Below are positions 25,852 through 32,023 of a DNA stretch of 42,953 bases, in pieces; position 1 is the stretch's first letter; the number at the start of each line of letters is the position of its first letter. Made by a program: the position numbers and the translations under genes. This DNA is from an uncultured Verrucomicrobia subdivision 3 bacterium. Its GTDB lineage: Bacteria; Verrucomicrobiota; Verrucomicrobiia; Limisphaerales; UBA11358. The notes beneath the pieces are model-generated. The model saw nothing but the letters and a program-made list of their open reading frames with translations. It had not been told where the DNA came from and did no database searches. Location: assembly GCA_903889895.1 (NCBI GenBank), contig CAISYZ010000059.1, forward strand, positions 1 through 42,953, read 5' to 3'.

Positions 25852-28050
25852 TTAGTCAGTGTTCCCAACCTTAATCCGCCCCCGCAAGCGCACGTCTTCG
25901 CTTGACGCACCAACCATCACATCAAACGTCCCCGGCTCGACGACAAAGCCGTGAGATTGTTCATCCCAAAATGCCAGCTTTGCCGCCGGCAGTGAAAAAT
26001 GGATCGTTTTTTTCTCACCCGGCTGTAGGCTGATGCGCTGAAAGCCCCGCAGCTCTTTCGCCGGACGTTTCACGCTGGCTTTTTCCTGATGAACGTAAAG
26101 TTGCGCCACCTCATCACCCGCGCGCCGGCCCGTGTTTTGGATTTCCACGCTGAGGTTCACCACGCCATCGGTGCGAATGGTGTCGGCGGGAAATTTCAAG
26201 TTGTCATATTTGAACGTGGTGTAGCTCAAGCCGTGACCGAACGGAAAAAGCGGCGCGCCGTTGACATACATATAAGTAAAACCCTTGGTGATATCGTATT
26301 CATTCAGCGGCGGCACTTGCGTTTCCGAGGCATAAACCGTGTGCGGCAGGCGGCCAGCGGGATTCACCTCACCAAACAGGACATCCGCAATCGCGTGGCC
26401 GCCCTCCTCGCCCGGCCACCACGCCTGCAACAGCGCGGGAACATTTTTCGCAATCCACGGCACCGTCAACGGCCCGGCGCTCATTTCCACGACCACAGTT
26501 TTCGGATTCGCGGTGAAAACAGCCTCGACCAATTCTTCCTGCGTGCCCGTCAACCCAAGAGTTTTGCGATCCCGCGCTTCCTGCTCCACCGCCGCCGTCG
26601 TGCCGACAAAAACGATGGCTACATCCGCCTGACGGGCCAGGTCAACGGCTTTATCCAATTCAGCTTTCGGATTGGCCACTGCTTCTGCCGATTCGGCTTT
26701 CCAACGGCCAGTGGTGTCGCCCCCAACCAACCCGCCGAGCGTATGCGTAACCTCGACGCGCTTGCCGACAAAATCCTGGATGCCTTGTAGCGCTGTGACG
26801 GCTTCGCTAACCTTGCCGTTGTAATTGTTCATCAGGATGCGATTCGCCAGCGGCCCGATGACCGCAATGCGTTTGAGCTTGGTCTGGTCAAGCGGTAGAA
26901 AATTATTTTCATTTTTCAGCAGCACGATGGATTCCTGCGCGACCTTCAACGCCACCGCGCGGTTCGCAGCGCTGTTGACCACGCTGGGCGAAATCTTGCT
27001 GAATGGCACGGCGTCGAACGGATCAAAATCGCCAAGTCGGAACCGCACGCGGAGCACCCGCGCCAGCGCGTCGTTCAGGCGCGCCTCGGTCATCTTGCCA
27101 TCACGCACGGCGGCGGGAATGTTGTCTTCGAATTCCTTGTCCGAAAAATCACAACCAGCCATGAGGCTTTGCGCAACGGCATCTTCGTAGCTCATCTGTT
27201 TTTTCTCATGGCCTTCCACCATCGTCCGCACGCCGCCGAGATCCGAAACCACCGCGCCTTGAAAGCCCCAGTCGTTTTTCAAAACGTCCGTCAGCAGCCA
27301 GTGGTTTATGTTGTTTGGCGTGCCGTTGATGGCGTTGTAACTCGCCATGATGGACTGCGCCTGGCCCTCGACAATTGCGTCGTGAAAATGTGGCAGCCAG
27401 TATTCGTGCAACATCCGCTCGGAGACAGTGGCATTTAATTTTTGCCGGTCCGTCTCCACGTTGTTCACTGCAAAGTGCTTCAAGGTTGCGGCAATTTTCA
27501 GATAATGCGGGTCGTTGCCCTGCAAACCCTGCACATAACTGACTGCCATGCGGCCGGTGAGAAACGGATCTTCGCCCCACGCCTCGTGATTGCGGCCCCA
27601 ATAGGGATTGCGCTCAATGTTGATGACCGGCGCGCGATAAATCAGGCCCTTGTGCTGGCCCGGCGCATTGGTATCAAGATGCCAGCCGTTATAAATCGCC
27701 CGCGCCTCGTCGGATAACACACTTGCGGTTTCATGAACCAGATTTGTGTCCCACGTCGCCGACATCGCGAGGCAAACCGGAAACAACGTCGTCGGCTTAT
27801 CCCATTGGACGCCGTTCAGGCATTGATTCCATTGGTCGGAACGGATGTTGAACCGCTCCACGGTCGGCCCGCGATGGTTCAGCAGAGTCGCCTTTTCCTC
27901 GAGGGTGAGCCGCGCGATCAAATCCGCCACGCGCACCTCAACTGGTTGACTGGGATCGCGATAAAACGCCATCGCGTTCGTATCCGCCGCGCTGATTGGC
28001 AAGCAGGACAACAGCACAAAGACGGTGAAGCCGGCAATGATTTTGTTCAT
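25852..28050 (-). CDS. Exported GH3 beta-glycosidase (beta-glucosidase/xylosidase type)
   Basis: A 732-residue retaining glycosidase that would release terminal beta-linked glucose or xylose. The signal peptide is residues 1-21 (ending ISA). The GH3 N-domain spans about 35-330 with APVINIERNPYWGRNHEAWGEDP, KHFAVNN and the nucleophile motif VVSDLGG (Asp270). The C-domain (about 370-600) carries VIGPLAN and the VEQEARDRKTLGLTGTQEE segment, the usual site of the acid/base Glu. The FN3-like C-terminal domain has YTTFKYDNL and GDEVAQLYVH. It is complete compared with the family. It starts about 70 bp from a response-regulator remnant. Together with GH27 and GH172 in the same window it points to a plant or algal glycan-degrading lifestyle. 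Substrate specificity is not deducible. Confidence 0.93.
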   Translation of the reverse strand: MNKIIAGFTVFVLLSCLPISAADTNAMAFYRDPSQPVEVRVADLIARLTLEEKATLLNHRGPTVERFNIRSDQWNQCLNGVQWDKPTTLFPVCLAMSATWDTNLVHETASVLSDEARAIYNGWHLDTNAPGQHKGLIYRAPVINIERNPYWGRNHEAWGEDPFLTGRMAVSYVQGLQGNDPHYLKIAATLKHFAVNNVETDRQKLNATVSERMLHEYWLPHFHDAIVEGQAQSIMASYNAINGTPNNINHWLLTDVLKNDWGFQGAVVSDLGGVRTMVEGHEKKQMSYEDAVAQSLMAGCDFSDKEFEDNIPAAVRDGKMTEARLNDALARVLRVRFRLGDFDPFDAVPFSKISPSVVNSAANRAVALKVAQESIVLLKNENNFLPLDQTKLKRIAVIGPLANRILMNNYNGKVSEAVTALQGIQDFVGKRVEVTHTLGGLVGGDTTGRWKAESAEAVANPKAELDKAVDLARQADVAIVFVGTTAAVEQEARDRKTLGLTGTQEELVEAVFTANPKTVVVEMSAGPLTVPWIAKNVPALLQAWWPGEEGGHAIADVLFGEVNPAGRLPHTVYASETQVPPLNEYDITKGFTYMYVNGAPLFPFGHGLSYTTFKYDNLKFPADTIRTDGVVNLSVEIQNTGRRAGDEVAQLYVHQEKASVKRPAKELRGFQRISLQPGEKKTIHFSLPAAKLAFWDEQSHGFVVEPGTFDVMVGASSEDVRLRGRIKVGNTD

Positions 28051-28122
28051 GCGGTAAAGAGTAACAATAAGCCCCTGCTTTCACAGGGGTTAAATGTCGA
28101 AAAATTGGTTGCATGAACCAAT

Positions 28123-28335
28123 CTAGCGCTGGCGGTCGGGTGCAAAACGCATGGACGGCTTAGCAAAGCGTCTCAGCGTCTGGATGATGCTCGGGATATT
28201 TAATAATTCTCCGAAGCCCGGCGCGCGCACTTTTCCCTCGGTCAAGAAACCGCTGAATCCCGTCGTTAGGATGATGGGTAAATTTGGCTGAAGTTCCAGC
28301 AACTGTTCGCCGAACTTGACGCCGCCCATGTGTGG
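28123..28335 (-). pseudogene. Remnant of a response-regulator receiver domain
   Basis: The frame reads PHMGGVKFGEQLLELQPNLPIILTTGFSGFLTEGKVRAPGF and ends about 30 residues later. It matches the second half of REC domains found at the C-terminus of hybrid histidine kinases: MPxMxG, LPIILxTGF with the conserved Thr, and EEKVRALGF-like. The phospho-acceptor half is missing and the sequence upstream is unrelated, while the usual KP motif before the last helix reads IP. It is therefore a decayed fragment next to the integration site, possibly left by an earlier rearrangement. Confidence 0.6.
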
Positions 28336-28406
28336 GTAGTGGCGCGACCAGAAGCACCAAGTTGCACACGGATGCAGGAGAATCAAGAAAAGGAGCAAAA
28401 CCGGGT

Positions 28407-28440
28407 AAAAAACGGCCCTGAAACGTGAGTCTCAGGGCCG
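28407..28440 (-). terminator. Intrinsic terminator following the tRNA 3' end
   Basis: CGGCCCTGA (28413-28421) and TCAGGGCCG (28432-28440) form a perfect 9-bp stem. On the minus strand it is followed by six T residues (28412-28407). It lies just downstream of the tRNA CCA end, as expected for the terminator of the original tRNA gene. Confidence 0.85.
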
Positions 28441-28445
28441 GAAAT

Positions 28446-28495
28446 TGGTTGCGGGGGCTGGATTTGAACCAACTACCTTCAGGTTATGAGCCTAA
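28446..28495 (-). tRNA. 3' half of initiator-type tRNA-Met (CAU), left attachment site of the element
   Basis: The minus strand holds the anticodon arm (loop CTCATAA, stem TTAGG/CCTGA), variable loop, T arm (TTGGTTCAAATCCAG-type) and CCCCCGCA-ACCA end of a tRNA-Met. The acceptor 3' strand and encoded CCA match bacterial initiator tRNA. No matching 5' acceptor strand follows on the 5' side. Only a GGTAGCT block resembling a D loop occurs near 28515, at the wrong spacing. The anticodon stem also lacks the GGG/CCC pairs of a functional initiator. I read it as the tRNA 3' end displaced by site-specific integration, with its terminator still attached; the integrase gene begins 109 bp away. Confidence 0.75.
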
Positions 28496-28531
28496 TTTAA
28501 TTATCCGCCAGAAAAGCTACCAACACCCTTT

Positions 28532-28552
28532 ATCTATTGATTATTAATAGAT
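28532..28552. repeat. Inverted repeat between att site and integrase gene
   Basis: ATCTATT (28532-28538) and AATAGAT (28546-28552) flank a 7-bp AT-only spacer. The position between the attachment site and int fits a recombinase, excisionase or repressor binding site, but this is inference. Confidence 0.35.
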
Positions 28553-28575
28553 TTTACACTTTTTTATATTGACCG

Positions 28576-28597
28576 TCTGGAAAGATTCTGGAAAGAT
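28576..28597. repeat. Perfect 11-bp tandem repeat just upstream of the integrase start
   Basis: TCTGGAAAGAT occurs twice back to back (28576-28586 and 28587-28597), ending 6 bp before the GTG start of the integrase gene. It may serve as integrase arm-type sites or as an operator that lets the recombinase limit its own expression. Confidence 0.55.
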
Positions 28598-28603
28598 TGA
28601 GGC

Positions 28604-29791
28604 GTGAAAGAGAAACAAATTTCGGGCGTAAACATCTTCAAAGATAGGGACGGCAAGGGAAATGTGTTTTGGCGGGTGATGCTCGGCAAGCGATTCACCG
28701 GCGGCAAGGTCATCAAAAAATCATTTTCGACCAAAGCCGCAGCGAAGAAATGGTTTGCCGAGCAGCATGAGCCGAAAGTTGCCAGCGGTGCCCATTATTT
28801 TGAATTAACCCCGTCGCAGGTTGCCGAGGCGGTTGATGCTTACAAGCGCATTGACGGCAGAGCAGCGTTGACCGAAGTCGTGACCTACTGGTTGAAACAC
28901 GCCTGCCCTGCTGGCGGCACGCGTTTGTTTGAGGCAGTTACGGAGGAATTCATCAAGTCGCGAGTTACGATGCTATGCAAGCCCACCACCATGCGCAACT
29001 ACCGCAGCGCTATCAAAATGTTAAACGAAGAATTCGGGCAAGTGGAAATTCACAGCATCCGCAAAGCCGACATTGAGGATTGGATCGCAGAATCGGAATG
29101 GAAAGCCCGGACGCGGAAGAATTACATCGTAACGCTGTCAACGGTTTTCAACTACGCCATTAGCAACGAATACAGCGCGGTTAATCCAGCAGAGCATGTG
29201 CCGCGCCCTATCTTGGAAGACAAGCCGCCGGGGATTCTAACACCCGCAGAGGCGGAAAATTTGCTGGCAGCGGCGCTGGATTGTATGCCGGAAATGGCTG
29301 CGCCTATCGCCATCGGGTTGTTTGCCGGTTTGCGACGTTCCGAGATATGCGCGCTTGACTGGTCGGAAATTGACCTTGAGGCGCGGACGATTGAAGTCAA
29401 GGCTTCCAAAGCCAAGACGCGGCAACGGCGCATTGTTACCATTCAGGAAAACCTAGTCGAATGGTTGCTTAAGGCGGAGAAGAAAAAAGGCGACGTTGCA
29501 CCCGACGTTGACCTTTTCGGCGAACGGTTGAAGCACCTTGTAAATGGTCGCACTGCTACCGACGACAAACCCGGACGACCGGCGGTAGTCAAAGAGTGGC
29601 CGCACAATGGACTCCGCCACTCGTTCGGCAGCTATTTCTTCGGCAAGACCAAGAATGAAAACTTGACCAGCGCCGAGATGGGCAACAGCCCAGACGTTGT
29701 ATTCAAACACTACCGCGCGGTGGTCAAACAGCCCGACGTGGAACGCTACTGGCAAATCACGCCTTATTCCGTTGCGAAACTGAATTCTTAA
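28604..29791 (+). CDS. Tyrosine recombinase / phage-type integrase
   Basis: A 395-residue site-specific recombinase that would integrate and excise the element at the tRNA-Met 3' end. It has an N-terminal arm-binding-like region, a SAM-like core-binding domain (about 105-195, TMRNYRSAIKMLNEEFG) and a catalytic domain. The active-site set is visible: Arg244 in AGLRRSE, His334-x3-Arg338 in HNGLRHSFG, His368 and the nucleophile Tyr370 in VFKHYRAV. The start is GTG 28604 with GAGG a few bases upstream. It points away from the attachment site and is the first gene inside the boundary, which is the usual layout. It is convergent with the mobilisation genes. Confidence 0.92.
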   Translation: MKEKQISGVNIFKDRDGKGNVFWRVMLGKRFTGGKVIKKSFSTKAAAKKWFAEQHEPKVASGAHYFELTPSQVAEAVDAYKRIDGRAALTEVVTYWLKHACPAGGTRLFEAVTEEFIKSRVTMLCKPTTMRNYRSAIKMLNEEFGQVEIHSIRKADIEDWIAESEWKARTRKNYIVTLSTVFNYAISNEYSAVNPAEHVPRPILEDKPPGILTPAEAENLLAAALDCMPEMAAPIAIGLFAGLRRSEICALDWSEIDLEARTIEVKASKAKTRQRRIVTIQENLVEWLLKAEKKKGDVAPDVDLFGERLKHLVNGRTATDDKPGRPAVVKEWPHNGLRHSFGSYFFGKTKNENLTSAEMGNSPDVVFKHYRAVVKQPDVERYWQITPYSVAKLNS

Positions 29792-29802
29792 CCGTGCCGC
29801 TT

Positions 29803-30123
29803 TTACGAGCGACCAACGGACACAGAATGGAAGTATTTCGTCGCGTCGGCTTCGGTCAAAATCGCCCGTTGCGCCGTTCGCAAATCCACATTATCACGCA
29901 ATGTCATCTGCATTGTTAATCCGGCGTCGAGCCAGAGTTTGATGTCCCCGAGGTATTCGCCGATTATCGCGATTCTGTCCTTTGGGAAGCACCATGCCCC
30001 CACGCGCAGCCAGTCCGCGGATTGTCCGTAGCCTGATGCGCCGCCCGTTGAAGACGACACTGGTAATTTGACCGCGTTTATTGACGCGGCCAACTTGGAT
30101 TGCTCCGGTTCTGATATTTTCAT
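29803..30123 (-). CDS. 106-residue frame overlapping the relaxase 3' end
   Basis: ATG 30123 opens a frame that runs 230 bp out of phase with the end of the relaxase gene and 91 bp beyond it. Its C-terminal half (DRIAIIGEYLGDIKLWLDAGLTM then TLRDNVDLRTAQRAIL) has natural protein-like composition, while the first 40 residues are low in complexity. Either it is a real overlapping gene with a later start, or it is the true C-terminus of the relaxase reached by a frameshift near 30000. I recognise no family. Confidence 0.4.
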   Translation of the reverse strand: MKISEPEQSKLAASINAVKLPVSSSTGGASGYGQSADWLRVGAWCFPKDRIAIIGEYLGDIKLWLDAGLTMQMTLRDNVDLRTAQRAILTEADATKYFHSVSVGRS

Positions 30124-30736
30124 TTATTTGCTCCGTTTCCATTTCCGCTATTTGCTTCGCATCCAACGATGCCGCCAGCGGATAAGGCGCATCACTGAAT
30201 TCGGGGCTGTTACGGCCAGCCCCACGGCCAGATTCAATTTCAAATTCCTGTTTCGTCTCCGGCGAAACCCAATCCATGCTTTGCATCAGGCGAATCGTCG
30301 CCTTTGCCCAGCCGAGCGCCCCACCGGAAACCGACTCGTTGCGCAGCACTAGGTGCAAGTGTAAATGCTCGCGATCATCATGCACGACGCCCAGATAACA
30401 GCCGCCCGGCACGAACTGCCGCACCCACTCACGCCCCATTCGTAACATCGCCTTGACCTGTTTCCGGCGTTCGTCCAAGTCCCTGCAATCATCGGCGGAA
30501 ATGATGACGTGCCGGTATTCGCCCCGGCCAGTCACGCCCCACGCCAGCGCCGAGGCATCCAATTTCGGCACGCGCGTCATTCCCCCATCCATGCCGTTGA
30601 TGACCCCGGCCACCCTGCTGCCGTCCGGTTGCAATGCTGCCACCTCGCGCACCGTCCGACCCTTCGGCCTGTAAACGTGTGCCAGCAGCCGACGCAGCGA
30701 CCCGCCCGACCGCTTAATTTTAATAATCACCTTCAC
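29894..30736 (-). CDS. MobA-like relaxase (MOBP type)
   Basis: A 280-residue relaxase that would nick the origin of transfer and pilot the single strand during conjugative mobilisation. Residues 1-30 (KVIIKIKRSGGSLRRLLAHVYRP) resemble the N-terminal region of relaxases. The metal-binding histidine cluster is clear at about 120-133 (GVVHDDREHLHLHLVLRN). Expected catalytic Tyr is not obvious as YxxY; LLAHVY near residue 22 may carry it. The GTG start at 30736 overlaps the stop of the MobC-like gene in a GTGA arrangement, so translation is coupled. It is shorter than many MobA proteins, and its 3' end overlaps another protein-like frame, so a frameshift is possible. Confidence 0.75.
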   Translation of the reverse strand: MKVIIKIKRSGGSLRRLLAHVYRPKGRTVREVAALQPDGSRVAGVINGMDGGMTRVPKLDASALAWGVTGRGEYRHVIISADDCRDLDERRKQVKAMLRMGREWVRQFVPGGCYLGVVHDDREHLHLHLVLRNESVSGGALGWAKATIRLMQSMDWVSPETKQEFEIESGRGAGRNSPEFSDAPYPLAASLDAKQIAEMETEQINENIRTGAIQVGRVNKRGQITSVVFNGRRIRLRTIRGLAARGGMVLPKGQNRDNRRIPRGHQTLARRRINNADDIA

Positions 30737-31002
30737 GACAGCACCCGACGGAACACCCGCACCATTTCACTCGCAGCTTCCCCATCCGCCGTTTTGCCCC
30801 AGCTCGTTCTTAAGCTTTGGTTCATCAGGTTGCTCGCTCTGGCGACATCCTGACGAACTGCAAGCAACTCGCGCAGATTCACGCCCAACCCCCACGCGCC
30901 GAGGATCAGCGATACCGCTTGACCTCTTGCACGCGGCGGCAAGGTGTGAAACTGCTGCCAAGCCTCATTGCCCAGGCGGATGCGTAGCTGCTTCGTTTTC
31001 AT
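30733..31002 (-). CDS. MobC-like mobilisation accessory protein
   Basis: An 89-residue protein from ATG 31002. The N-terminal MKTKQLRIRLGNEAWQQF resembles ribbon-helix-helix DNA-binding starts. The middle GVNLRELLAVRQDVARASNLMNQ corresponds to the bacterial MobC segment GxNlNQIAkxlN in a diverged form. The C-terminus is helical. Such proteins open DNA at oriT and load the relaxase. It overlaps the relaxase start by 4 bp, which supports the pairing. The assignment rests on size, position and weak motif likeness. Confidence 0.55.
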   Translation of the reverse strand: MKTKQLRIRLGNEAWQQFHTLPPRARGQAVSLILGAWGLGVNLRELLAVRQDVARASNLMNQSLRTSWGKTADGEAASEMVRVFRRVLS

Positions 31003-31022
31003 GGTGCGTGTGGTCGTGCGAG

Positions 31023-31295
31023 CTAAAGGGCTTGGCTCACTTCGTTCGCCAGCCCTTGCTCGGCAGGTGGAGAAACTCTCGTTTCTCCCCTGCACCCCTC
31101 TTCATTTCCCCGACCGGCGGCGAACAGCCGCGCGATTTTCCGATTCGTAATTTCGCGCGCCGCCAGCGTGCGCAACTTCACAACCGCCTTCGCGTTGAAG
31201 TCGCTCGCCAGCCGGTCAACCACCCAGGACGGCAGTCGCTCCGCGTTCAGCGAAATCAGTGATTCTTGCAAAATTTCCCGTGGTAAATCCTTCAT
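31023..31295 (-). CDS. Small hypothetical protein upstream of the mobilisation genes
   Basis: A 90-residue frame starting at ATG 31295 with a strong Shine-Dalgarno (GGAGAGG, about 5 bp spacing). Residues 1-65 are mostly helical and mildly amphipathic (DLPREILQESLISLN, VVDRLASDFNAKAVVKLRTLAAREITNRKIARLF). The last 25 are polar. The stop lies 20 bp before the MobC-like start, so it is the first gene of a three-gene unit. No family is recognised; a regulatory or oriT-binding role would fit the position. Confidence 0.55.
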   Translation of the reverse strand: MKDLPREILQESLISLNAERLPSWVVDRLASDFNAKAVVKLRTLAAREITNRKIARLFAAGRGNEEGCRGETRVSPPAEQGLANEVSQAL

Positions 31296-31642
31296 AAATC
31301 CTCTCCTCAATTACTATTTTAAGGCCGCGTGGTGTCACTTTCAACCAGCGCACCGAAAATAGTTTTGGAAAAAAATCATATAGCGAAATTCGGTTTCCGG
31401 TGCTGTCGGGGCGTTCGGTTGCCCGTCACTTCATGGCGCTGGAATCATTTTTTATCACGGCGTCCGCTTCTCACTCCGTAGCTCCGCGCAACGCACGCGC
31501 CAAGGCTTTGGCACTCCGTTGCTGATGCTCCGCGTTCTCCGTTTGTGTGCTCCCGCCGCCGTTGGCCGGTTTTCGCAGCGGTTGTTTTCAGTCAGTGAAA
31601 AACAAAACCGCTCCGAAAAATCGGAGCCAACTCGATAAAAAT
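31296..31642. other. Non-coding region between divergent units; candidate oriT/promoter region
   Basis: No convincing gene in about 350 bp. It lies upstream of the mobilisation unit and of the divergent small gene. It contains an imperfect inverted repeat GCACCGAAA (31350-31358) with TTTCCGGTGC (31394-31403), AT-rich tracts near 31359-31392, and a hairpin-forming TTTTCA-GTCAG-TGAAAA near 31584-31600. In mobilisable elements oriT usually lies beside mobC/mobA, so this is the likeliest place; no known nic consensus is recognised. Confidence 0.35.
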
Positions 31643-31924
31643 ATGACCATTACCAGCGAAATGCGTTTCAACACCGGGCAACTCGTAATCACCCCCACAG
31701 CCCTCGAAACCCTCACGGCAGATGATATTTTGACGGCACTTGGCCGTCATATCCGCGCTGATTGGGGTGACGTGACACCAGCCGACCGCGATGAAAATAA
31801 TTTTTCATTGCGGGAAGGTTTTCGGATTCTGTCGGTTTACCGCTCCGCTGGTGGCGAGAAATTTTGGATTATCACTGAGGCTGACCGCAGTTTGACCACG
31901 GTGCTCCTACCGTCAGACTACTGA
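31643..31924 (+). CDS. Conserved small protein typical of mobile elements
   Basis: A 93-residue protein from ATG 31643. It contains ADWGDVTPADRDENN and ends with KFWIITEADRSLTTVLLPSDY. The WGD...D...N and ITEADRSxTTVLLPxxY motifs recur in small proteins of plasmids and integrative elements often labelled plasmid-related; their role is unknown. The composition and start fit a real gene, with a 99-bp gap to hsdR. It may act in defence or regulation, but nothing in the sequence shows which. Confidence 0.65.
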   Translation: MTITSEMRFNTGQLVITPTALETLTADDILTALGRHIRADWGDVTPADRDENNFSLREGFRILSVYRSAGGEKFWIITEADRSLTTVLLPSDY

Positions 31925-32023
31925 CGGCGCACCGCCAACGGTGGCTAATGGCTGCCGTTGGTTTTTTATTCAATTCCCCGGTTGCTTCCACTACGATGCT
32001 TCGATGTTCACTTTCAAGGCATA

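Noticed and set aside
28446-28525. Complete functional tRNA-Met gene
   Set aside because: No 5' acceptor strand pairs with the 3' end, the D arm is absent at correct spacing, and the anticodon stem lacks the initiator GGG/CCC pairs. It is the 3' half only.
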